This document shows positions 7,430 through 14,736 of a stretch of DNA of 23,675 nt, piece after piece. Under the pieces are notes generated by a model. It did no database searches, had not been told where the DNA came from, and worked only from the letters and a program-made list of their open reading frames with translations. The DNA is taken from assembly GCA_934277495.1 (NCBI GenBank), contig CAKQUI010000020.1, positions 1 through 23,675 on the forward strand, given 5' to 3'. This stretch comes from an uncultured Clostridia bacterium. GTDB taxonomy: Bacteria > Bacillota > Clostridia > Peptostreptococcales > Anaerovoracaceae. The stretch's first letter is position 1. The number at the start of each line of letters is the position of its first letter. Made by a program: the position numbers and the translations under genes.

Positions 7430-7542
7430 ATATATTTGGATTTTACATAGTATTTAAAAGAAAAGATTATCATGAAAGCTCTTCGGTCAGACAGGCATCT
7501 GCTCCGGAGTTCTGGAGTGTTTCTGAGGGCAGTGAAACACTG

Positions 7543-7584
7543 AAAAAAACGGCGGTACACACAAATGTGATATAACGCCGTTTT
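7543..7584 (-). terminator. Intrinsic terminator of the permease gene (minus strand)
   Basis: Minus-strand AAAACGGCG (7584-7576) pairs with CGCCGTTTT (7554-7546), and the T-run continues to 7543. It lies about 32 nt after the permease stop codon. Confidence 0.85.
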
Positions 7585-7615
7585 CTTTCTATTTGGATGT
7601 TTTGAAATGTTTTTA

Positions 7616-8944
7616 TCAGGAATCTATGCCAAGTTCCGGTGGTTCTTCTTTCAGGCCTTTTGTCAGGACCAGAAGGTAGATGATGCCTGCCACTGTCCAT
7701 GCGCAGCCCAGTATGATAGCCAGCTTGTCAAGATGGACAAGGAGATAGAGGCAGAGCAGGGCGCCCAGCACCGGGAAGATCAGGTACAGGATGATGCCTT
7801 TCAGCGAGCGTTTCTTCTGCTTTACGAAGTAGTATGCTATAACGGAAAGATTTACAAAGAAGAATGCCACGAATCCGCCGAAGTTGATGTACGCTGTAGC
7901 CTTTGTAACATCCAGGAATATAGCGAACAGTGCTACAACACCTGTCAGTATTATGGAGTTTATCGGAGTATGCGTCTTGCTGTTGAGCTTTCCGAAGAAC
8001 TTCTTAGGAAGGACTCCGTCTCTGCCCATGGCGTAGAGCAGACGTGCACCGCTGGCCTGAGCTGACAGACCTGCTGCGAACTGACCTGCGATAGTACCTA
8101 TCAGGAAGATGCCTCCGAATACAGACGGTGCTACCTGACGTGCGATCTCATATGCTGCATTGTCAGGGTTGCTGTAGTCGTATGACGGGTGTACCAGATG
8201 AGTGAAGTAAGTCACTATGAGGAATATAGCACCGCATACGAGGAGCGTCAGAATGATCGCTCTCGGAATGTTCTTTGTAGGATTCACAGTATCCTCTGTG
8301 AATGTAGTGAGGGCGTCGAATCCCAGGAAGCAGTAGCATGCAGCTGCAGCACCTGCTACAGTGTAGCCGAAACTTATATCAGGATTGTAGAACGGCGAGA
8401 ATGATGCCAGTGTACCTTCTCCCATGCCTTCTGTGATCGCCTTGATAGTGAAGATAAGGAAAGCTATGATGATAACTACCTGTATGGAAACCATGATGAA
8501 GTTGATCTTGCTTCCTACTTCCACGCCTACGATGTTGATAAGCGTAGTGATGACGATGAATCCAACGAGCCATACCCATGAAGGCACAGCAGGTACAGCA
8601 GCGCTGAAGTATGATGCGCCGATGAGCCAGATAGCCATCGGGAAGAAAACATATCCCAGCAGGACTATCCATCCTGCGATGACGCCGAGCTTGGAGTTTA
8701 TCGCTTTTCTTGTGTAGGTATATGTGGATCCTGCTGCCGGGAAGGCCTTTGCCATATGGCCGTAGCTCAGCGCTGTGAACATCATTGCGATGACAGCAAA
8801 GCAGATGGAACCGGATTCCACGCCGTGTGATGCAGTGGCTATGACGCCGTATATCGTATAGGCTATCATAGGTGTGAGGAAAGCTACACCGAAGATAACC
8901 AGGTGGTGCAGTTTCATTGTACGTTTAAGAGTATTGTCCTCCAT
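7616..8944 (-). CDS. APC-superfamily permease, PuuP-like
   Basis: A 442-aa integral membrane transporter with about 12 transmembrane helices. From memory of family members it resembles the E. coli putrescine importer PuuP more than typical amino acid permeases: an LKLxxxVxxGxAxLTPM start (TM1), the AGSTYTYTRKAIN segment (71-84), and FLGFDALTTFTEDT near residues 206-219. The LLYAMGRDGVLPKKFFGKL loop is also typical of the group. It would import a polyamine or amino acid with a coupling ion; the substrate is inferred only. It starts 43 nt after the amidohydrolase gene, with GAGGAG upstream, so it is the last gene of a regulator-hydrolase-permease set and ends at a good terminator. Confidence 0.88.
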   Translation of the reverse strand: MEDNTLKRTMKLHHLVIFGVAFLTPMIAYTIYGVIATASHGVESGSICFAVIAMMFTALSYGHMAKAFPAAGSTYTYTRKAINSKLGVIAGWIVLLGYVFFPMAIWLIGASYFSAAVPAVPSWVWLVGFIVITTLINIVGVEVGSKINFIMVSIQVVIIIAFLIFTIKAITEGMGEGTLASFSPFYNPDISFGYTVAGAAAACYCFLGFDALTTFTEDTVNPTKNIPRAIILTLLVCGAIFLIVTYFTHLVHPSYDYSNPDNAAYEIARQVAPSVFGGIFLIGTIAGQFAAGLSAQASGARLLYAMGRDGVLPKKFFGKLNSKTHTPINSIILTGVVALFAIFLDVTKATAYINFGGFVAFFFVNLSVIAYYFVKQKKRSLKGIILYLIFPVLGALLCLYLLVHLDKLAIILGCAWTVAGIIYLLVLTKGLKEEPPELGIDS

Positions 8945-8987
8945 TGATCATTTCTCCTCTCGTATAGTATGTTATGACGATTGCTTT

Positions 8988-9881
8988 TTAAAGGAACTTC
9001 TTGTATATCTCAGGTCTGTAGTCAGGAACTCCTGTCAGCTCCTTGTTCACGAACAGACGTCTTTCAGCCAGGGAAAGGTCGATAGTCTCGATGAACATGC
9101 CTTCCTGGACATTGTCCTTGTTTCCTGCATAGTAGTGGAGGTTCGTCTCATAGAACGGAGTGATCTTAGGTCCTATGATGCAGCTTCCTCCGCCGAAGTA
9201 GTCGGTGATGTCCGTGCCGCAAAGGTTAGCGCTGGCAACGTAGATAGTGTTGCACAGCACGCCGTATTCCAGCGTAGGTGCATAGTAGTCGATGAATGCC
9301 TGACGGCTGCCTTCTTTAGGGATCTCTTCAACTACAGCTGTAGGGTTGAGATAAAGCCTGCTGCCCTGTCCGCAGTAATGTCTCTGGAGTTCCGGGAACT
9401 GATAGGTATCGAAGCATATACCTATTGAAACCGGGCCCCATGGAGTATCGAACATGAAGGGCTTGCTGCCTTTTTTGCACCAGATGCTCTCTGTTTCGAA
9501 GGGGTGTATCTTCTGGTATGAGCCGATGACACCGTCAGGGCCGATGGCTACTGCAGAGTTGTAAAGGTCAGCGTCCGGAGTGTCTTCCATTTTTTCTGCC
9601 ATGCCGAATACCGCATATATGCCGTATTTCTTAGTGATCTCTGCGATTGCCTGGCATGAGGGACCGTTTATAGTTTCCGAGACTCTGATCTTCTCTTCCT
9701 GAGGCACGTTTTCGTCTACGTAGTAGTCGTAGCCGTAGAGACACATCTCCGGGAAAAGTACCAGATCCGCACCACGTTTTGCAGCGGCTTCTGCGAAACC
9801 GCACATCCTGGAAAGATTGCTTGCTTTGTCTGCTGCGTCAACCCTGAAATTTACAACAGCAACTGTGATAATGTCTTTCAT
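8988..9881 (-). CDS. Carbon-nitrogen (nitrilase-superfamily) hydrolase
   Basis: A 297-aa cytoplasmic amidohydrolase cleaving a non-peptide C-N bond. The catalytic Glu-Lys-Cys triad is visible: Glu45 in LFPEMCLYGYD, Lys124 in YQKIHPFE, and Cys156 in GICFDTYQFPE. The cysteine context (CFDTYQFPE) differs from the CWDQW of N-carbamoylputrescine amidases, so the substrate is unassigned; an amide, N-carbamoyl or related compound brought in by the adjacent PuuP-like permease is likely. ATG 9881 is chosen because AGGCGG precedes it; the frame is open to 9938 but without a start signal. It sits 85 nt after the LuxR-type gene and 43 nt before the permease. Confidence 0.88.
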   Translation of the reverse strand: MKDIITVAVVNFRVDAADKASNLSRMCGFAEAAAKRGADLVLFPEMCLYGYDYYVDENVPQEEKIRVSETINGPSCQAIAEITKKYGIYAVFGMAEKMEDTPDADLYNSAVAIGPDGVIGSYQKIHPFETESIWCKKGSKPFMFDTPWGPVSIGICFDTYQFPELQRHYCGQGSRLYLNPTAVVEEIPKEGSRQAFIDYYAPTLEYGVLCNTIYVASANLCGTDITDYFGGGSCIIGPKITPFYETNLHYYAGNKDNVQEGMFIETIDLSLAERRLFVNKELTGVPDYRPEIYKKFL

Positions 9882-9923
9882 ATTATCCGCCTTTCTTTGA
9901 TTTATTTGAGCTTTAAAACTAAA

Positions 9924-9936
9924 GTGGCTTTGCCAC
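9924..9936. repeat. Small hairpin between regulator and hydrolase genes
   Basis: GTGGC (9924-9928) and GCCAC (9932-9936) form a 5-bp hairpin with a 3-nt loop in the 85-nt gap before the hydrolase. It could be a minor processing signal or an operator half. The support is slim. Confidence 0.25.
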
Positions 9937-9966
9937 ATATTTGCATATTGAATTTATCTGTGGAGT

Positions 9967-10719
9967 CTATTTACCTTTGTAAGTCGCTTTGCATATGAAT
10001 TCGATACGTGATTTCGTATCGGATTTTTCCAGTATCTTCGATACGTGCTTTTTCACTGTCGAGATAGTGATATATTTCTCAGCAGCTATCTGCTCGTTGG
10101 AATATCCCTGGAGTATCATGCTGGCAATGTCATGTTCAGCATTGGTCAGTGAATACTTTTCTGCGATATTGTCGAAGAGGAATGCGTAGTTCGAAGCTTT
10201 CAGCTCGATATGAGGCTGGAAGATCCTGCATATCTCCATTTCACGTTCTGTGAAATCAACATCGTTTTCGTTGCGGAAAAGATCCAGCGAGCCGATACAG
10301 AATTCTCTGTTTTCCAGATTCCAGCGGAAGTTGGTATCAAGGGATATCTTCGTGTTGGCAGGAGTCACGTAGTCGATGAAGTATTCGGTTTCTTTTCGCT
10401 TGTTTATATCGAATGCTTCAGTGCTCTTTATCACGACTTCTTTGTTTGGCATCATCTTGTCCACAACATCGTCGATGTTGCAGTAGTAACGCTCGTAGTC
10501 TTTGAGCTCTTTCTGGCTGAATCCCTGACCTATATATTCCTTTACTGTTTCGGAAGCCGAAAGGTCATAGAAATATATGCAGGCTTTCTCGTAGGGGACT
10601 AGCCCTTCGATATCCACCAGGAATCGGTTGAATGCTTTCAGTATGTCGCTTTCACTGTTCATCTGGAGAATTATATCATTGATCTTCTGCCAATCTTTTG
10701 TCCACAGTTCCTGACTCAT
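9967..10719 (-). CDS. LuxR-family transcriptional regulator
   Basis: A 250-aa DNA-binding regulator. The C-terminal ~65 residues form a LuxR/GerE-type helix-turn-helix: SLTNAEHDIASMILQGYSNE then IAAEKYITISTVKKHVSKIL, with a final helix RIEFI. The N-terminal ~170 residues look like a GAF-type sensory domain (inferred from length and pattern); there is no receiver-domain phosphorylation site. It would sense a small molecule, plausibly the substrate or product of the next two genes. I choose the ATG at 10719 because AAAGGA lies 7 nt before it; the in-frame GTG at 10734 is next to that same site and so too far upstream. As first gene of the set it is likely the local, possibly autoregulated, activator. 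Confidence 0.85.
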   Translation of the reverse strand: MSQELWTKDWQKINDIILQMNSESDILKAFNRFLVDIEGLVPYEKACIYFYDLSASETVKEYIGQGFSQKELKDYERYYCNIDDVVDKMMPNKEVVIKSTEAFDINKRKETEYFIDYVTPANTKISLDTNFRWNLENREFCIGSLDLFRNENDVDFTEREMEICRIFQPHIELKASNYAFLFDNIAEKYSLTNAEHDIASMILQGYSNEQIAAEKYITISTVKKHVSKILEKSDTKSRIEFICKATYKGK

Positions 10720-11140
10720 AATTTGTCCTTTCACTATTATTCGATTATTTCGTTAATGATTATACTATCTATTTATTCTGTAATCTATGGGACCTGGGTA
10801 CCATTTTATATCAAAATCACTGCAAGGCAAAGGGATCGACATATGTGTGACAGGTAAAGATATATTATGGGGATATTTGAAAATCAGCAGGTTTAAGGAT
10901 CTTTACTGTATGAAATGAGAAAGAATGATAAAAAAATAACATGTATATCCTGATTGTAGAAAATGTCGCAGGTGACTTGCAGCTGTCGTTTGCAGCGAAC
11001 GTTGAATATCTGCTGTATATATGGTATATTGAGTCAGTATCCGGTATCATGCAGGCGCATATGGACTGTATGGCACCGGTAATCACAGCAAAAATAATAT
11101 TTACACTGCATCCGGCAAGGGACGGACAGGAGGATATATC
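10720..11140. other. Divergent intergenic region, regulator and mtnA promoters
   Basis: About 420 bp without a gene. Leftward, a minus-strand TATAAT (10764-10759) lies about 40 nt before the regulator ATG, with a poor -35 (TAGATT, 10787-10782). Rightward there is the mtnA promoter listed separately. I looked for a riboswitch-like fold in the ~100-nt mtnA leader, given the sulfur pathway, and saw no SAM-box features. The middle (10800-11000) shows nothing recognisable. Confidence 0.5.
11002..11030 (+). promoter_or_regulatory. Candidate promoter of mtnA
   Basis: TTGAAT (11002-11007), 17 nt, TATATT (11025-11030) with an extended -10 TG at 11022-11023. The predicted leader is about 104 nt. Confidence 0.6.
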
Positions 11141-12235
11141 ATGAAAAGAAAACCGGTGAATATAAAGACAGAAGACGATTTCAGGTCGGTGACGATACTC
11201 GATCAGAGCAGACTGCCCGGCAGCACGGAATATCTGAAGATAGAAAGACCTGAGCAGATGTATGACGCTATATATCATCTCAGAGTCAGAGGTGCTCCGG
11301 CCATAGGTATATTTGCAGCGTATTCCATGGCAGTGTTCGCAGCAGGTGAAGCGGGGGAATATGATGATGCGGAGGCTTTTCTCAGAAGTATAAGAGCGCA
11401 TGGGGAGTATTTGAAGTCATCCAGACCGACAGCTGTGAATCTTTCCTGGGCAGTGGAAAGGCTGACAGGAAAAGCAGCGGAGACTTTCGACAGGTCTGCA
11501 GGGCAGGAGCCCGGCGGCATAATAGGGAACATCGTCGGAACACTGAAATCAGAAGCTGCAGCGGTCCATGACGAGGACCGTGATATGTGCCGAAGGATAT
11601 CGGAATACGGACTGCAGCTGATAAAGAATGGCGACGGGATACTGACCCACTGCAATGCAGGACCGCTGGCTACTTCCGAATACGGTACAGCGCTGGGACC
11701 GATACTGCTTGGCAGCGAGCGTGGTATGGATCTTCGTGTATTTGCAGATGAAACGAGGCCTCTTCTTCAGGGAGCACGTCTGACTACATATGAACTTGCA
11801 GAGGCAGGTGTGGATGTCACGCTTATCTGTGACAACATGGCTTCTATAGTCATGAAAAACGGCTGGGTGGACGCATGTTTCGTCGGCTGTGACAGAGTCG
11901 CAGCAAACGGCGATACTGCCAACAAGATAGGCACGTCAGGCGTTGCAGTGCTGGCAGGATATTACGGTATCCCTTTTTATGTGCTTGGACCGACATCAAC
12001 TATAGATCTTGAATGCCCGTCGGGAAAAGAGATACCGATAGAGGAACGACCGCCGGCAGAAATAAAAGAAAAGTTTTTCACAGTTCCTTCGGCCCCTGCT
12101 GAGGTGAAATGTTACAATCCGGCTTTCGATGTCACTGACAGCAGTCTCATCACTGCCATAGTGACTGAAAACGGCATCTGCAGGCCTCCTTTCAGCGAAA
12201 GCCTCAGAAAAGCCAAAAACGGCGAGAAGCTGTGA
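11141..12235 (+). CDS. mtnA: S-methyl-5-thioribose-1-phosphate isomerase
   Basis: A 364-aa enzyme converting methylthioribose-1-phosphate to methylthioribulose-1-phosphate in methionine salvage; the fold is related to eIF2B. The substrate-phosphate motif RVRGAPAIG is at 48-56, catalytic Cys171 is in [11 protein letters not shown], and catalytic Asp251 is in [18 protein letters not shown]. The ERPPAEI segment near the C terminus supports MtnA over ribose-1,5-bisphosphate isomerases and true eIF2B subunits. A near-consensus AGGAGG precedes the ATG. No mtnK, mtnB, mtnC, mtnD, mtnN or aldolase gene is nearby, so the rest of the route is encoded elsewhere or the pathway is a partial MTA-disposal route. 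Confidence 0.94.
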   Translation: MKRKPVNIKTEDDFRSVTILDQSRLPGSTEYLKIERPEQMYDAIYHLRVRGAPAIGIFAAYSMAVFAAGEAGEYDDAEAFLRSIRAHGEYLKSSRPTAVNLSWAVERLTGKAAETFDRSAGQEPGGIIGNIVGTLKSEAAAVHDEDRDMCRRISEYGLQLIKNGDGILTHCNAGPLATSEYGTALGPILLGSERGMDLRVFADETRPLLQGARLTTYELAEAGVDVTLICDNMASIVMKNGWVDACFVGCDRVAANGDTANKIGTSGVAVLAGYYGIPFYVLGPTSTIDLECPSGKEIPIEERPPAEIKEKFFTVPSAPAEVKCYNPAFDVTDSSLITAIVTENGICRPPFSESLRKAKNGEKL

Positions 12236-12265
12236 TCACGCCACAGGTCTTCATATATTCTTCAG

Positions 12266-12511
12266 TCAGCACTGATCGCTTTTGAAGATCACCATATCGT
12301 CTCCGATGATGACGATGCTGCTCCATGGCAGCTCCCGCAGATCCATATAACCTTTTTTGAAAAGACCGGTACTCTGGCGATTCTGCACGAGTACCGATTT
12401 TATTCTGCCCGTTTTTCTGTCGAATATCATTTCAGCGTCCCAGAGCAGTCCGTGATTCGTCCCAGTGGACATATCGACGATTTCTTTGTTACCGATCTCA
12501 CTTAACAGCAT
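12266..12511 (-). CDS. YlmC/YmxH-family PRC-barrel protein
   Basis: An 81-aa PRC-barrel protein of the YlmC/YmxH family, found widely in spore-forming Bacillota and annotated as sporulation-related; no molecular function is established to my knowledge. The family pattern is visible: MLLSEIGNKEIVDMSTG at the N terminus, a G-R-I-K-S turn, and the IVIIGDDMVIF ending. AAGGAG precedes the ATG. It is convergent with mtnA (30-bp gap) and divergent from tepA across 57 bp, which holds a 7-bp inverted repeat that could serve both promoters. Confidence 0.85.
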   Translation of the reverse strand: MLLSEIGNKEIVDMSTGTNHGLLWDAEMIFDRKTGRIKSVLVQNRQSTGLFKKGYMDLRELPWSSIVIIGDDMVIFKSDQC

Positions 12512-12530
12512 AATACACTCCTTAAATGTG

Positions 12531-12548
12531 AATAATACTAATATTATT
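12531..12548. repeat. AT-only inverted repeat between divergent genes
   Basis: AATAATA (12531-12537), 4 nt, TATTATT (12542-12548): a perfect 7-bp inverted repeat in the short gap between the PRC-barrel gene and tepA. It is a possible operator or overlapping -10 region for both genes. Confidence 0.35.
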
Positions 12549-12568
12549 ATTTTGAACAGGAGAATATG

Positions 12569-13258
12569 ATGGAGAAAGATCAGGAAAAAGAAAAAAAGAC
12601 ATCATCTGAAGATGATGCAGCCAAAGATCTCATAAGAGAGCTGGGCATACTGTCCACCGGCGTGGGATTCGACAGCGACCTGCAGTATATAAGCATAATA
12701 GGGAGCATTGAAGGCCACAGCATACTTCCGGCGGAAAACAAGACTACCAAGTATGAGCATCTGATACCGCAGCTCATAGCTGTTGAAGAAAATCCAGCGC
12801 TCAAAGGGCTGCTGGTGGTGCTCAATACTGTTGGCGGTGATGTCGAAGCAGGGCTGGCACTTGCCGAGATGATATCGACGCTTTCAAAGCCAACCGTGTC
12901 CCTTGTGCTGGGAGGCGGACACAGTATAGGGATACCGCTGGCTACAGCTACGGACTATTCGTTCATAGCGAGGACGGCAACTATGACACTGCACCCCATA
13001 AGGACCACAGGAATAATAATAACGTCGGAGACTACTTTCGATTATATGAGAAAGACTCAGGAGCGTGTCGTGGATTTCATCACAGATCATTCAAAAGCAA
13101 AGCGTGAGGACATCATAAGGCTGATGAACTGCAACGACAATCTGTCCAACGATGTAGGGACAGTCCTGTTCGGCAGAGAAGCCGTTGAAACAGGCATCAT
13201 AGACGAGGTAGGCGGACTGGCTCAGGCTATAGGAGAACTCAGAAGGCGTATAAAGTGA
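12569..13258 (+). CDS. tepA: TepA-type ClpP-family serine peptidase
   Basis: A 229-aa ClpP/crotonase-fold protein of the TepA (translocation-enhancing protein) family, cytoplasmic. The acidic/lysine-rich N terminus is followed by the ClpP core: LLVVLNTVGGDVEAGLALAEMI, then GGGHSIGIPLA with the likely nucleophile Ser119, then TMTLHPI with His142. The third catalytic residue is not obvious. The start is set at the second of two adjacent ATGs because AGGAG (12558-12562) lies 6 nt before it and only 3 nt before the first. In B. subtilis the gene (ymfB) lies near spoIIIE; here the neighbour is instead a PRC-barrel sporulation-type gene, divergent. Its role in this organism is unproven. Confidence 0.88.
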   Translation: MEKDQEKEKKTSSEDDAAKDLIRELGILSTGVGFDSDLQYISIIGSIEGHSILPAENKTTKYEHLIPQLIAVEENPALKGLLVVLNTVGGDVEAGLALAEMISTLSKPTVSLVLGGGHSIGIPLATATDYSFIARTATMTLHPIRTTGIIITSETTFDYMRKTQERVVDFITDHSKAKREDIIRLMNCNDNLSNDVGTVLFGREAVETGIIDEVGGLAQAIGELRRRIK

Positions 13259-13283
13259 CGGTACAGAAGTGATCTGATACTGG

Positions 13284-13347
13284 CATCTGGCAGGCAGTGC
13301 TGAGCGGTAAATAGAAGTACCGATGCGTGACGGTGCTGCCTGCAGAC
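13284..13347. repeat. Nested inverted repeat between tepA and the TadZ-like gene
   Basis: GCAGGCAG (13290-13297) pairs perfectly with CTGCCTGC (13336-13343). Allowing one bulged G, the stem extends outward by TCT/AGA. Inside, CGGTA (13305-13309) pairs with TACCG (13318-13322). No T-run follows at once, so it is not a standard terminator. It could end the tepA transcript, or be a small structured RNA element. Confidence 0.45.
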
Positions 13348-13374
13348 CTCTGAAGGATATTTTAAAGGAAAATA

Positions 13375-13401
13375 TTGACAAAACGTTTTAAATGTGATAA
13401 T
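13375..13401 (+). promoter_or_regulatory. Promoter of the TadZ-like gene with AAAACGTTTT palindrome
   Basis: A perfect TTGACA (13375-13380) and GATAAT (13396-13401) with extended -10 TG at 13393-13394; the spacer is 15 nt. A 10-bp palindrome AAAACGTTTT (13380-13389) fills the spacer and is a plausible repressor site. Confidence 0.6.
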
Positions 13402-13445
13402 TTGTAAATAAAGGGATAAATTTGAAATAACAGGAGGCCACACAG

Positions 13446-14624
13446 ATGGAAAATATATCAGTTGCAGTCATAACAGATGACGGAGAGTACGGCAGAGCAC
13501 TGGGTCTGTCGCTTCTGAGTGTCTGCAGATCCTTCATAATAAAGGTCATACTTAAAGAGAACTTTACAAAGACGCTGGAGAGCATATACAGCGAGAACAG
13601 TACGCTGTCGGAGGAGTATGATCTGATACTCTGGGACGGACCTGAAGCTATGGATGTGTACGGCGATAATCTGATAATGATGACGGAGAAACCTTCAATG
13701 GTCAGCAGAGATCACAAGCGAAAGAAATTCAGTGTTTACAAATATGATTCAGCGCAGATAATGGTAGGGAACCTGTTCGAGATATACGCAGGTCTTACCG
13801 GCAGGAAACCGGTCAATGTCAGGAAAAACAATGTCAGGCTTTTCAGCTTCGTGTCATCATCAGGCGGTTCAGGCTGCAGTACGCTGGCAATGGCTGTATG
13901 CCAGGAGCTGTGCCGGTTCAATGGAGCGAAAGTCCTGTATATATCTTTTGAGGATATAGAGTCCACAGGAGAATTCATCGACAATGTCAGGAGCGTAAGT
14001 CCGCTGAACCATTATCTGTATATGCTGTTTCGGGAAAACAGTATCGCAGGAGATGCTGCCGGCAGGAAAACTGAAGACAGCAGGCTAAGGCAGGGCAGTT
14101 TCATAGAAAGCTATATCATACGTGACGAGTTCGGTATCGAGGCTTTTGCTCCTACAGGGGGCCTGAATCCGCTGGCAGGACTGGACAGTCATGAGACCAT
14201 GGTGTTCCTTTCCGCTCTTATAGAAAGCGGCAGGTATGACGTCATCGTCACGGACTGCGGCAACGGTACAGGACTGCCGGTGCTGACATGCGTGCAGATG
14301 GCTGAAAAGGTCTGCCTTGTGTCATCGCCTGATGTCAATGGACTCAGGGAGGAACAGTATCTGCAGTATATGATGTTCAGATGCGGAGAAAATATCGTGG
14401 ACAGGATGCTGAAGGTAAAAAACCGCAGCAGCAGGAGCAAAGCAGCAGAAAAAAGTGAAAGCAGCTCAGGTGAGGCGATGCTTGATACCAGCATATACAT
14501 AGAGAAGACAGGCAGTATAATCCAGGAGGGGAATGTACGCAAGATGATCCTTGAAAATGAATTCGGAAGCAGGATAAGCACACTGACAGGAAAGCTCATG
14601 GCATCCCGTCAGCAGTGCTCTTAA
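13446..14624 (+). CDS. Orphan CpaE/TadZ-like atypical ParA ATPase
   Basis: A 392-aa protein built like TadZ/CpaE. An N-terminal ~110-residue domain resembles an atypical receiver (SVAVITDDGEYGRALG at 5-20, YDLILWDGPE at 58-67) but lacks a clear phosphoacceptor. A ParA/MinD-type ATPase domain follows. Its deviant Walker A is SGGSGCST (139-146), where both the signature lysine and the P-loop lysine of KGGxGKT are replaced; loss of these lysines is usual for CpaE/TadZ. A Walker B-like YDVIVTDCG lies at 264-272, and a low-complexity Ser/Lys linker at 325-342. TadZ proteins normally mark the cell pole for Tad pilus assembly, but no tadA, tadB, tadC or pilin gene is present. AGGAGG precedes the ATG. 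The stop codon overlaps the first downstream Pho-box repeat. Confidence 0.75.
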   Translation: MENISVAVITDDGEYGRALGLSLLSVCRSFIIKVILKENFTKTLESIYSENSTLSEEYDLILWDGPEAMDVYGDNLIMMTEKPSMVSRDHKRKKFSVYKYDSAQIMVGNLFEIYAGLTGRKPVNVRKNNVRLFSFVSSSGGSGCSTLAMAVCQELCRFNGAKVLYISFEDIESTGEFIDNVRSVSPLNHYLYMLFRENSIAGDAAGRKTEDSRLRQGSFIESYIIRDEFGIEAFAPTGGLNPLAGLDSHETMVFLSALIESGRYDVIVTDCGNGTGLPVLTCVQMAEKVCLVSSPDVNGLREEQYLQYMMFRCGENIVDRMLKVKNRSSRSKAAEKSESSSGEAMLDTSIYIEKTGSIIQEGNVRKMILENEFGSRISTLTGKLMASRQQCS

Positions 14625-14686
14625 CATAAACTTAACATTCTCTTAACATTCGCATACTTTTTTTAATATAAACTTAACAATATAAT
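14620..14686 (+). promoter_or_regulatory. Triple Pho-box-like repeats and -10 of first Na/Pi gene
   Basis: CTTAACAT occurs three times in tandem at exact 11-bp steps, with TTAACA starting at 14621, 14632 and 14643. A fourth CTTAACA lies at 14673-14679. This matches the PhoP/PhoB-type direct repeat TT(A/T)ACA spaced one helical turn. A perfect TATAAT follows at 14681-14686 with no proper -35 (TTTTTT at that position), as expected for an activator-dependent promoter. The first repeat overlaps the preceding stop codon. Confidence 0.75.
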
Positions 14687-14736
14687 AACAGTATGATTGT
14701 TGAATTTAAAACTGAATGAAAACTGGAGAGAAAAAA

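Noticed and set aside
7384..7560. Longer N terminus for the flavoprotein, open to 7560.
   Set aside because: The ATG at 7383 has a strong AGGAGG and starts with the usual FMN-loop sequence; the extension overlaps the AT-rich promoter region and the permease terminator.
10457..10706. Two TTGTCCACA sequences (10457-10465 and 10698-10706) resembling DnaA boxes.
   Set aside because: Both lie inside the LuxR-type coding sequence, have a mismatch at a conserved position, and are 230 bp apart without other boxes.
11031..11140. Possible SAM or other sulfur-related riboswitch in the mtnA leader.
   Set aside because: There is no recognisable SAM-box core, kink-turn or terminator/anti-terminator pair; only short CCGG self-complementary pieces are present.
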